Shown: piece after piece, positions 27,720 to 35,970 of the stretch | How the letters are laid out: every line of letters starts with the position of its first letter | Position numbering within the stretch: the stretch's first letter is position 1 | Source: CAWJKP01 sp963843465 | GTDB taxonomy: Bacteria > Planctomycetota > Planctomycetia > Pirellulales > Thermoguttaceae | DNA: 64,000 nt | Direction: 5' to 3' | NCBI GenBank assembly: GCA_963843465.1 | Contig: CAWJKP010000002.1 | Span: 248,001-312,000 of the forward strand | Notes under the pieces: model-generated | The model's input: the letters and a program-made list of their open reading frames with translations, nothing else | What the model was told of the DNA's origin: nothing | Databases searched by the model: none | Program-made: the position numbers and the translations under genes

Positions 27720-27852
27720 CATCTGGGTGGTCAACGCCTCGCCCGTGATCGCGCTGGCGAAGGCGGAGCGCCTTCACCTGCTTGAGCGCGCTCGGTCACG
27801 TCGGAATATGGCTATCCACTTGACTCAGGCTCGTCGCGTAGCGACGTTATGA
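27712..27852 (+). pseudogene. Truncated PIN-like (DUF3368-type) toxin
   Basis: From GTG 27712, overlapping the antitoxin stop: VSDIWVVNASPVIALAKAER LHLLERA, the first strand and helix of a DUF3368/PIN toxin with the first acidic-site region (usually DTSP, here NASP). After about 27795 the sequence turns into unrelated residues and stops at 27852 within the palindrome cluster. Normal members have about 150-160 residues, so the nuclease is lost. Confidence 0.7.
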
Positions 27853-28020
27853 CGGTAGCCGTGGGTTTCAACCCCACGGTTTGCGGCGCCCCCATGTTTC
27901 CGTTCGTCGCGTAGCGACGATTCATGCGTCGCTACGCGACGCAAAACGGTCGTGGGACGATATTCCCCGTGGGTTGAAACCCCCACGGCTACCGTCGCAT
28001 CGTCGCTACGCGACGCGGAC
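27826..28020. repeat. Family I nested palindromes (CGTCGCGTAGCGACG)
   Basis: Four copies of CGTCGCGTAGCGACG or its near complement frame two copies of GGTAGCCGTGGGTTTCAACC in opposite orientation. The whole block can fold on itself. It starts where the toxin gene breaks off. Confidence 0.85.
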
Positions 28021-28073
28021 CGCATGGAACCTGATCACTTGAGTCAAGCGGAACCGAGGCACGGAAATCCGTC

Positions 28074-28330
28074 GGCGGAGCCCTGAAAGGGCGTGACATA
28101 TCAGCCCAGGGCAAGCGCGGCGGCGCTAGCCGCCGAGCGCCGCCCTGGGACGAAGGACTCCACGACGAGGGAAGCCCTGTAAGGGCGCGACAGGAAGGAC
28201 CGGCGTTACGTCCGGAATCGCATTTGCGATTGTTTCGCCCCTTCAGGGCTGGCGTCCGCGGATTTCCCGCGACCCAGGGCGGCGCTGCGCTGGCCCTGGG
28301 CTGATATGTTACGCCCCTTCGGGGCCGGTC
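28074..28330. repeat. Family J block (CCCTGAAAGGGCGTGAC / GCCCAGGGC)
   Basis: Starts with GGAGCCCTGAAAGGGCGTG and ends with CGCCCCTTCGGGGCCGG, with inner CAGCCCAGGGC and GGCCCTGGGCTG. Related blocks: 40600-40800, 57930-58140 and 61375-61470. The last 20 bases overlap the end of the XRE gene. Confidence 0.8.
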
Positions 28331-28671
28331 GGATCAACGTCCGCCAGGGAAACGACCAATCGCTTGCCTACGGCCTCGGCGTAGCGGACAAGAGTCTCGA
28401 CGGTGGGGTTGGCGCGTTGCCCGGTTTCGAGCTTCGAGAGGGCCGAGCGGTCCATGCCGGTGAGCTCCGTCAAGTCGGAAAGGCTCAGCCCCTTCGCTTC
28501 ACGTGCGGCTTTCAGTTGCACGAGCAACTCATGCAGTTGGTCGAGAGTCGCCATGCGCTCGTGGTGGCGGGCGATCAACTCGGGCAGCTCCGCGGCGACC
28601 TGCTCTCGAATCGCCTTGTACTTGGCGGCTTCCTCGGGCGTTAGCCGCCGGTCGCGGGTCGTTCGTTTCAT
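28309..28671 (-). CDS. XRE-family helix-turn-helix antitoxin
   Basis: 120 residues. A charged helical N-terminus (LTPEEAAKYKAIREQVAAEL) is followed by a Cro/C1-type HTH: AREAKGLSLSDLTELTGMDR SALSKLETGQRANPTVETLV. The tail GKRLVVSLADVDPTG is typical of HigA-like antitoxins. It lies five bases after the toxin gene, so both form an operon, which it probably represses by binding the promoter at 28963-28991. The C-terminal codons are derived from the family J repeat. Confidence 0.85.
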   Translation of the reverse strand: MKRTTRDRRLTPEEAAKYKAIREQVAAELPELIARHHERMATLDQLHELLVQLKAAREAKGLSLSDLTELTGMDRSALSKLETGQRANPTVETLVRYAEAVGKRLVVSLADVDPTGPEGA

Positions 28672-28676
28672 GGTCG

Positions 28677-28934
28677 CTATCTTCGCGGCACGTCGTAGGC
28701 CGTCACAGGGTAAACCGTGTCTGGGTCGACTTCCTCGTATACCACCATCAGGTGCCGGCCGGCGCTCGTGTCTCCAAAAACCACGGGCCGGCCGGAGGAG
28801 CGGCTGATGTCTGCGTCTTTCGCATTCTGAAGAATCTCTTCGACTTCTTCCTTCGTTACGCCGTGCTCGGTACAGTGCTGCACGTTGCCGTTGGGGTCCT
28901 CGTCGAGGTCCCAGATAATCGAGTCGAATGGCAT
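28677..28934 (-). CDS. BrnT-like toxin
   Basis: 85 residues: MPFDSIIWDLDEDPNGNVQH CTEHGVTKEEVEEIL, then VVFGDTSAGRHLMVVYEEVD and PVTAYDVPRR. The order helix (HGVTKEEVEEI), strand (RHLMVVYEE) and final strand with R-R matches the BrnT/DUF4258-like RNase fold. First gene of the pair with the XRE antitoxin downstream, under a clear promoter. ATG 28934 is the only good start; GAAGAAAG precedes it. Confidence 0.7.
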   Translation of the reverse strand: MPFDSIIWDLDEDPNGNVQHCTEHGVTKEEVEEILQNAKDADISRSSGRPVVFGDTSAGRHLMVVYEEVDPDTVYPVTAYDVPRR

Positions 28935-28962
28935 CACAAGGGTCTTTCTTCCCTGTGGGATT

Positions 28963-28991
28963 ATAATACCAGGACTCGCTACCTGAGTCAA
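28963..28991 (-). promoter_or_regulatory. Sigma-70 promoter of the toxin-antitoxin operon
   Basis: Minus strand TTGACT (28991-28986), 17 bases, TATTAT (28968-28963); overlapping TATAAT is shifted by three. Transcription would start near 28956, some 20 bases before the toxin ATG. The best -35/-10 pair noticed in the window. Confidence 0.65.
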
Positions 28992-29441
28992 GCCGCGTCG
29001 AGGTTCCCTCTCAGAGCAGCCCTCGCTCAGAACCCAAGGAATCCCTCTTAAGTATGCCAAGAGAGCATACAGGGGACTTGCGGAAACACAAATCCCCTGG
29101 GAAAAGAATTATCGGCGGTAACCGCGGGCATTTTAGCCCTTGGAATCCGCCGATGGGCTGGAATATCCTAGTTTCTGTTGCGGAAAGAGCAGGGTGGCTG
29201 GATCGTCGCCTTTCGCTCCGCGAAAGTGGCGTGGATGGACCGCTACTTTCGCGGGGCGAAAGGCGACACAGGACCTTTCGCAACACACATCCGCGCCCGA
29301 CACGGCCCGGCTCGGATTGTCGCTCACGTGTGATCCAACCGGCGTGGCCGCCGGGGCTAACACGCTGCGCAAACTCTCCTCGGCACTCGCCACTCACCAC
29401 TCGCCACTCGGCGCTCGCCACTCGCCACTCGGCGCTCGCCA
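28992..29441. other. Repeat-filled gap between TA module and RND pump
   Basis: Contains a family B palindrome (29205-29267), one family F unit (29340-29360) and a CACTCGCC array (29375-29450) that reaches into the end of the RND gene. No gene seen. Confidence 0.5.
29205..29267. repeat. Family B palindrome, intergenic copy (22-bp arms)
   Basis: Arms 29205-29226 and 29246-29267; 21 of 22 positions pair. The arm begins GTCGCCTTTCGCTCCGCG. The same arm occurs inside mnmE at 50238-50288. Total length 63, a multiple of three. Confidence 0.85.
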
Positions 29442-29450
29442 CTATTCCGC
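29375..29450 (+). repeat. CACTCGCC-type tandem repeat
   Basis: About seven units of GGCGCTCGCCACT/CACTCGCCACTC. The last unit touches the 3' end of the RND pump gene, whose C-terminal residues (GGLAE) are encoded by it. Confidence 0.7.
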
Positions 29451-32400
29451 CAATCCCCCCGCGTCTTCCACCGGCATGGCCCGGCGGATGACGCTGTAGA
29501 GCACGGGCGTCAGGTACCAGCTCAACAGCAGCGAGCAGGTCATGCCGCCGATCACGACGATCGCCAGGGGACGCTGGGTCTGGGCGCCGATCCGCGTGGA
29601 AAAGGCGGCCGGCATGAGGCCGAAGATGGCGGTCAAGACGGTCATCATCAGCGGACGCATGCGGTCCAGCGAGCCGCCCATCACGGCTTCGTTCATCGGC
29701 TGACCGTCGAGCCGCCGGCGATTGTAGGAGGAAACCCGGATCAGCGAGTCCATCACGGCCACGCCGAAGATCGAGATGAAGCCCACGGCGGCCGAGACGC
29801 TGAAGGGAGTATGCGTGAGCCATAGGGCCCAGACGCCGCCGCAGATCATGGTCACTACATTGGCCAACACGAGGAAGACGTCGGTCAGCGAGCCGAAGGC
29901 CAGGTAGAGCAGCACCATCACCATGCCGAAGGCCAGCGGAATGACGATCAGCAGCCGGCCCTCGGCCTGCTCCATTTCCAGGAACTCGCCGGACCACTCC
30001 AGCCGGCAGGGCGGCCGGATGAGGTCCTTGATTTGCCGCTTGGCGTCGTCCACGGCGCCGGCCAGGTCGCGATTGCGGACGTCGAACTTGATGGCGATCA
30101 GCCGCTCGCCCTGGTCGCGGTAGATGTCGGAGGCCCCGCGCTGGATGAACGAGCCGCCGGGATTGGGGCGGCCGTCGGGCCCCTCGGGCGTCACCAGGTC
30201 GCCCAAGGGCCGCCGCGGCAGGCGGGTCAGATCGTTGAAGGTGGCGTTGAATCCGCTGCCGGTGATCGAGGGCAGATTGGCGGTCGTCCCGTGCGCCGAG
30301 GGCCCGCTGCTGGAACCGGTCACCGCCGTGGGCGCCAGTCCCGGACTGTCGTTGGGGACCACCGTGTTCTTGCTCACCTCGACGGGGATCTTGAGGATCG
30401 CGTCGAGGGTCGACCGCTGCAGTTGGGGAAAACGGAGCATGATGTCGAAGCTCCGTTCGCCCTCGATCATCTGGCTGAAGGCCTTGCCGCCCACGGCCGT
30501 ATCGACCACCGCCTGGACGTCGCCCACGTTGAGGTTCCAGCGCGAGCAGTTGCGGCGATTTACCGGCAGAGTGAGATTCGACTGGCCCATGATGCGGTAG
30601 ACGCCAACGTCCTCGATGCCCCGCACGCGCCGCATGGCCGCGACCACGCGGTCGGCCGCGGACTCCAGCTCCTTGAGGTCGGGACCGATGATCTTCACCG
30701 AATTTTCGCCGCGGACGCCCGAGAGTGATTCCATGACCATGTTGCGGATGTTCTGCGAGAAGTTCCATTCCACGGCGAAGAGGTTTTTATGGAACTCCTT
30801 ATCGATCTCCTCGGTCAGCTCCGCCTTGGTGCGGGGGCGCGAGCGGCCGGGAGGGATGGGCCACTCGGAGTGCGGCTTCAGCGGCATGAAGATCTCCGAG
30901 TTGTAGAAGCCCGCCGGGTCGGTGCCGTCGTCCGGCCGGCCGACCTGCGTGAGGATCCACTCCGACTCCGGGTAGCGCTTCATGATGTCCCGGGCGGTCC
31001 GCGTCAGCGTGCAGACCTCGTCCAGCGAGGAGTTCAGGGGGAACTGCCCCTGGACCCAGATGTTCCCTTCTTCCAGCTCAGGCATGAACTCGCGGCCCAG
31101 AAACGGCACCAGGGCCAGCGAGGACGCCAACACCACGGCCATCAGCAACAGCACCAGCCAGCGGTGCCTCAGGCAGCGGTCCAACTGTTTCGCATAGGCC
31201 GCCCGCAACGAGCGCACGAAGAAATTGTCGGGCCTGGGCTTCAGCCGCGGCAGCAAGATTTCGCAGAGCACGGGCGAGAGGGTCACCGCCAGCAACAGCG
31301 CTCCGCCCAAGGCGAAGGCGTAGGTGTCGGCCATGGGGCCGAAGATCCGCCCTTCCGGGCCGGCCATGGTGAACAAGGGCAAAAAGGCGCAGACCATGAT
31401 CGCCGTGGAAAACGTCAGGCTCCGCTGCATCTCGCCGGAGGCCAGGATGATCCGCTGGCGGATGGGCAGCTCGGCGTGCAATCCCCGGCTCAAGTGGCGG
31501 TAGATGTTTTCCACCATGATCACCGACGAATCGACGATGATGCCGAAGTCCACCGCGCCGATGGAGAGCAAGTTGGCCGATTTCCCCCGCAAGAAGAGCA
31601 CCGCGAAGGCGAACAACAGCGCCAGCGGGATGTTCACCGCCACGACGAGCGCACTGCGGACGTTGCTGAGGAACATCAGCAGCACCACGGCCACCAGCGC
31701 CATGCCGGTCAGCAGGTTCTCGCGGACGGTGTCCGTGGTCACGTGGATCAGGTCGGTGCGGTCGTAATAGGGCAGGATCTTCACGCCCGGCAGCAGGCGG
31801 CCCGGGTTGCCGTTGATCTGGCGGACCAGGGCCTCGATCTGGGCCAAGGCCGGCAGCGATTGCTCGCCGATCCGCATCAGCACCACGCACTGCACGACGT
31901 CTTCGTCGTCGTGCCATTGCCGCTGTCCGTGGGCGTCGAGGATTTCCTTCCCCCGGGAATCCTTCAGCGTATTGCTCCACGCCACGTGGCCCAGCCGGGT
32001 CTGGTAGCCGACGACGACTCCCTGGCTGTCCCCTTTTCCGGGTCGTCGTGGGGCAGCGGGCCGCCTTCGACCACGTCGTCGACGCGGACCGGCACGTTGT
32101 TGGTCGCGCTTAAGACGATATCGCGGATCTCGCGGACCCGCCGCTGCTCTTCCGCCCGCAGGTAATCGCGGGCGGCCACCGGGTCTTGCATCCCCATTGC
32201 CGTTTCGATGGGGTCCCGCCCGCCGCCGATCAGGCCCAGCGAGCGGACCACGTAGGCCGCTCCGCCCTGGATGATGTACTCTCCGCCCGCGTTGGAATTG
32301 CTCGATGCCACCGCGTCCTTGAGCTGCTGCAGCGAGATGCCGTAGCGCTGCATTCGGGCCGGGTCGGGGTGGATCTCGTAACGCTTGACCGTGCCGCCGA

Positions 32401-32944
32401 AACTGCAAACGTCGGCCACCCGCGACAGCCGGCGGAACTGCCGCTCCAGGGTGTAGTCCTGCAAGGACTTCAGATCGTTGAGGCTGTAGATTTCCCGGCC
32501 CCACTTGTCGCGCGGGTTGGTCAACACGTAGCGGAAGACCTCGCCCGTGGGCGACTGCGGCGAGATCTCCGGCGTCACTCCCGCCGGAAGCTGGGCCTGC
32601 CCCAGGCGGTTGATCACTTCCTGGCGGGCCTGCATCGGGTCGACGCCGTAGTCGAACTGGTTGCGGACGTGGCACAGCTCGAACATCGACTGCGTCCGCG
32701 TGTAGGTCAGGCCCGGCATCCCCGCCAGCGCCACCTCCAGCGGGATCGTCACCTGCCGCTCGACTTCCTCGGCCGAGTTCCCCGGGAACCGCGCCACCAC
32801 CTCGATGATCGCCGGCGCGGGGTCGGGATAGGCTTCCACGTTGACCCGCTGGAACGAATAAACGCCGAAAGTCAGCAGCGCCGTCGCCAGCAGGAGCACG
32901 ATCAGCCGATTGTAGACGGCCCAGCGAATGAGGTTCTTGATCAT
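29442..32944 (-). CDS. Heavy-metal RND efflux pump (CusA/CzcA family), with one frameshift
   Basis: About 1,167 residues. An inner-membrane proton antiporter that exports metal ions through a tripartite complex. Seen: the N-terminal helix (LIVLLLATALLTFGVYSFQ), VEAYPDPAP and RFPGNSAEEVERQV of the first porter domain, the proton-relay helix with DFGIIVDSSVIMVENIYRHL (HME-type Asp and Glu), AFLPLFTMAGPEGRIF, and the second half FGVAVMDSLIRVSSYNRRRL. The frame changes at a run of four C's (32031-32034); one more G on the coding strand would join DDPEKG to DSQGVVVG. ATG 32944 starts MIKNLIRWAVYNR. It lies downstream of its adaptor across a family G repeat. The long linker GLAPTAVTGSSSGPSAHG in the second porter domain is unusual. 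The metal is unknown. Confidence 0.85.
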
Positions 32945-32978
32945 TGTTACCGATCCAACGAGGCCGATGCCTTGAGGC

Positions 32979-33078
32979 GAGTAGCGTGGGACAAGCTCGC
33001 GTAAGCGAGCGCGGCCCACCATTTTCGCCGGATCTTGGTGGGCCGGCGGCCGCCACGGCGGCCTTGTCCCACCCTACG
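32979..33078. repeat. Family G palindrome pair between adaptor and pump genes
   Basis: GTGGGACAAGCTCGCGTAAG on the left and GGCGGCCTTGTCCCACCCTAC on the right, with CCCACCA/TGGTGGG near the centre. It ends four bases before the adaptor's stop, so it lies within the operon transcript. Confidence 0.8.
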
Positions 33079-33081
33079 ACT

Positions 33082-34449
33082 TTACCGTTCGACCGCCGCC
33101 GACGCCTGGAGGCCGACCAGGCCGGCCGAGAGCTGCACGACCCGCGTGGTCACCACCCGCTCCCCCACCAAAAGCGGTTCCACGCCCAGCTTGGCCAGCT
33201 CGGGCGTGACTAGGCTGCGGACCAGCACCCGGTCGGGGAAGCGGCGGGTCACCGCGATCCGGCGGCGGACGAATTGCAGGCGCCCCGGGTCGAGCTGCAC
33301 GAAGACCATTTGCTTCTCGGCTTCCTCCAGCAGGGCCGTAGCAGGGATCGATACCTCGTGCCGGGCCGGCGGCAGCTCCATGCCCACGGTGATGAACTGC
33401 CCCACCCGCAGCCGCCCGTCGGCGTTGTCGACCCAGCCCATCATCAAGGCCGTGTGCTGGTTGGGATCGATGATGCAGCCCACCTGGTCGAACTTGCCCA
33501 GCCGCGTGATGGCCTCCGGGCCGCCGCCCACGCAGATCGTCCAGGCGTGCTGGCCCGGCGGGATGTCGTCCAAGGCCGGCAGATCCTCCTCATAGGCATG
33601 GGCGAGGACTTGCAGCCGGGAGAGGTCGGCGATCTGGAACAGGTCGGTGCTGGTGTCCACCAGGTCGCCGAGCACCACGTTGGACTGCACCACGATCCCG
33701 TCCAGCGGCGAGACCAATTCGAGCTTCGCCCATTGCTGCGTCCGCTCGTCCCGGGTCGGGCCGGTGGTCCCTAGCAGGCGGTTAGCCTCCTGCCGCAGCA
33801 CGTCGATGTCCGCTTTGGGCACCCGCCAGGTTTCCAGCGTCCGCAAGGCCCGGGCGGCGGCCACGCGGTCGGCCTCGACCTTGCGTTGGGCGTCGCTCAT
33901 GGTGCGGTCGGGGATGGCCCCCTCGGCGGCCGGCCGGGCCAGCCGCTGGAGCGTCTCCTCGTCGACCCGCTGCTGCGACAGCGCGTCGATCAGCTCGCTC
34001 TTCTTCTCGCCCAGGTCCTGGCTCCAGATCACGGCCAACATCTGGCCGCGGCGGACCGGCCGGCCGAACGCGATCGGCTCGTGCGTGCCCGCCACCTTGC
34101 CGATCTCGACCACCTCGCCCGGGAACCGCGCGTGGACGTGCGAGAGGCGAGTGGGGTCCAACGCCAGCGTGCCGGACAACTCCAGGCTCCGCGGGGTCGT
34201 CGACGCCACGGCGGCCGCCGTCTGGATCTGCAGCGTTTGGGCCACGTCCGCGGGAAGCAGGACCGTCTCCGGGGCCCGGGCCACCAGTTGCAGTCCCTCG
34301 GACGCATCCGCGGCGGCGGCCGGGTCCGGCTTCTGGGCCAACAACTGCTGGGCCCACTGCGGACCGTACCACATGCCGACCCCGAACAGCACGGCTACGA
34401 ACAGCACGGCCAAGGCAATAACCAAGACGGGCCGGAATCGTATAGTCAT
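33082..34449 (-). CDS. RND efflux periplasmic adaptor (CusB/HlyD family)
   Basis: 455 residues. It links the inner-membrane pump to an outer-membrane channel. An N-terminal anchor (VLVIALAVLFVAVLFGVGMW) is followed by a beta-barrel/lipoyl region (SGTLALDPTRLSHVHARFPG, VVEIGKVAG, RRGQMLAVIW), a helical hairpin (about 145-235), the second lipoyl half (LVSPLDGIVVQSNVVLGDLV, TDLFQIADLSRLQVLAHAYE) and the membrane-proximal domain. The order adaptor then pump, same strand, supports a joint role with the gene at 29442-32944. No TolC-like channel gene is nearby. Confidence 0.85.
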   Translation of the reverse strand: MTIRFRPVLVIALAVLFVAVLFGVGMWYGPQWAQQLLAQKPDPAAAADASEGLQLVARAPETVLLPADVAQTLQIQTAAAVASTTPRSLELSGTLALDPTRLSHVHARFPGEVVEIGKVAGTHEPIAFGRPVRRGQMLAVIWSQDLGEKKSELIDALSQQRVDEETLQRLARPAAEGAIPDRTMSDAQRKVEADRVAAARALRTLETWRVPKADIDVLRQEANRLLGTTGPTRDERTQQWAKLELVSPLDGIVVQSNVVLGDLVDTSTDLFQIADLSRLQVLAHAYEEDLPALDDIPPGQHAWTICVGGGPEAITRLGKFDQVGCIIDPNQHTALMMGWVDNADGRLRVGQFITVGMELPPARHEVSIPATALLEEAEKQMVFVQLDPGRLQFVRRRIAVTRRFPDRVLVRSLVTPELAKLGVEPLLVGERVVTTRVVQLSAGLVGLQASAAVER

Positions 34450-34791
34450 GGTGGATGCTCACAAGCCAGATGGCGGTTGACAAATTTGGCAAGACAAATA
34501 AATATATTTGGCTTAGAAAACCTGCTTTCTAAGTCTAGAACCAAGAAAGAACCGAGGCAATCCCCCACAAAGGGTTGTCGGCAGAATATGGAGGGCCGCG
34601 CCGGAGATGGTGTGCCACTGCCAGTGCTTTCCGTGGATTGGCGTTCCATCGTCTTGTGCGTGCGGAGGCGACCGCACATTGACAAATTCACGGTTTACCC
34701 GAGGGAGCCATCTCCCGATAGCTCCTACGGAGGCACTGGCACAGCCAGTGGCACCCCCCGGCACTGGCAGAGCCAGTGGCACCCCACAAGA
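34450..34791. other. Gap inside the efflux operon with GCACTGGC repeats
   Basis: AT-rich near 34490-34530 (AATATATTTGGC), then two tandem GGCACTGGCACAGCCAGTGGCA-type hairpins at 34733-34785 and a single one near 34614. No gene. Confidence 0.5.
34733..34785. repeat. Tandem hairpins GCACTGGC...GCCAGTGGC
   Basis: Two copies of GGCACTGGCASAGCCAGTGG, each a palindrome. A third, inverted copy (GTGCCACTGCCAGTGC) lies at about 34611-34627. Confidence 0.8.
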
Positions 34792-35187
34792 TCAGGCCGC
34801 CGGCGGACCGCGGGCCTGGGCAGGCAAGAGACGGACGAGGTCCACGTCCACGCGAACTGCCGCAGCCAGATGACCCAGCAGTTCCAAGGCAGGGACGGCG
34901 ACGGCCATTGCCGTGGGCGAGGGGCTATGCGCGAAAAACTCGCAGATCGCGCACGTACCCGCGTCGCGCAGCGGGATCGGCGCGCCCCGCGGCTGACCGA
35001 CGCCGGTCGGTCTGTGGCCCACGCTGGGCGAGGCTTGGATCGAGATTCCGAGGAACAGGTATCCGCCGGGGAGTTCCACCGCATGTCCGCAGCCCGGCAG
35101 ATAATGCAGCCCTTCGCCGGCGGCCGATATTGCCAGGAAAATCGCGGCGAGCGACCAGGCGATTCGATCTCGGAAATGTGCCGACAT
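34792..35187 (-). CDS. Small exported protein with CxxC motif, first gene of the metal-efflux operon
   Basis: 131 residues. A hydrophobic segment (WSLAAIFLAISAAGEGLHYL) acts as signal or anchor; next come LPGCGHAVELPGGYLF and, near residue 80, GTCAICEFFAHS, a CxxC pair followed by FFA as in DUF2946-like and metal-associated small proteins. The C-terminus is Ala/Arg-rich and may be poorly conserved. It precedes the adaptor and pump on the same strand. A periplasmic metal chaperone or sensor is plausible from position and cysteines; this is inference. Confidence 0.55.
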   Translation of the reverse strand: MSAHFRDRIAWSLAAIFLAISAAGEGLHYLPGCGHAVELPGGYLFLGISIQASPSVGHRPTGVGQPRGAPIPLRDAGTCAICEFFAHSPSPTAMAVAVPALELLGHLAAAVRVDVDLVRLLPAQARGPPAA

Positions 35188-35498
35188 GGGCTACGGCAAT
35201 CCCCCGTACACAGTATCCATAATCCAGGGTAACCTCTGGACCGCCACGGGTCAAGCTTAGCGAACCCAGCACCGGGAAGATCCCGAGTTGGAGGAGAAAA
35301 AGTGAAAAACCACGAAATTCGGCCCGCGCCCGTTCCCCTCGTGAGCCTGTCCTGCTACAATCCAGGTTGCGTAGGGCAAGAGCTTGCCCCTCAGCTTCCC
35401 TCCAAACTCTTCGCATCAAGTCGCATGCTGACGACCTGCCGCGGATGTCTCTTGGATCGCGGCTGATCCATTTGCCTGGTCAGCCAGAGGGAGGGATT
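35188..35498. other. Divergent gap, no gene seen
   Basis: About 310 bases between the metal-efflux operon and the small basic protein. CTACAATCCAGG near 35354 could be a -10 region for the plus strand. GAGGGAGG precedes the next ATG. Confidence 0.4.
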
Positions 35499-35654
35499 AT
35501 GTCCAAAGACAGCAATACCTATGCCAAACGCCAGCGCGAGACGCTGAAGAGGCAAAAGGCAGACGCCAAGAGGGAACGTCGCCGGAAACGGAAACAGCAG
35601 GCAGGCGAGACGGATGGCTCCCCCGGAAACGACTCGCCAAGGAACATCCCATGA
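35499..35654 (+). CDS. Small highly charged basic protein
   Basis: 51 residues, MSKDSNTYAKRQRETLKRQK followed by ADAKRERRRKRKQQAGE, then a polar tail. Strongly helical and basic, as in RNA- or ribosome-associated small proteins. GAGGGAGG seven bases before the ATG makes translation likely. Similar very short KRQRE...KRRRRK proteins are familiar from planctomycetes, but no function is known. It runs head-on towards the PQQ gene. Confidence 0.6.
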   Translation: MSKDSNTYAKRQRETLKRQKADAKRERRRKRKQQAGETDGSPGNDSPRNIP

Positions 35655-35970
35655 TGCGTGCTCAAACCACACGGACGCCCTCGCACGTTTCCACCGGCCG
35701 TCAACGGGCGATCCGCCGCCATGCGTGCAAATTGCCCTTGAAGAACGCCGTCCGCTTCGCGGTCAACGTCTGTTTCCGTTTCAGGTGCCGGACCACTCAA
35801 GGCAAGGCGCTCTGGTCTGAGACCGAGCGCGTATGGCTGGGTAGCGACACTTTCCTGTACTGGGCGCTTTCGCTGGAAGATTTTGATATCCCCTGGGCGG
35901 TTGCCACGGCCGCGGGGGCTCCGCAAGACGTTGAGCAACTTCGCGGCGAGGTTCGCAGGGAACTCGTCTC

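Noticed and set aside
27826..28020. CRISPR-like or attachment site
   Set aside because: The CGTCGCGTAGCGACG units are nested palindromes in both orientations, not direct repeats with spacers, and no integrase is near.
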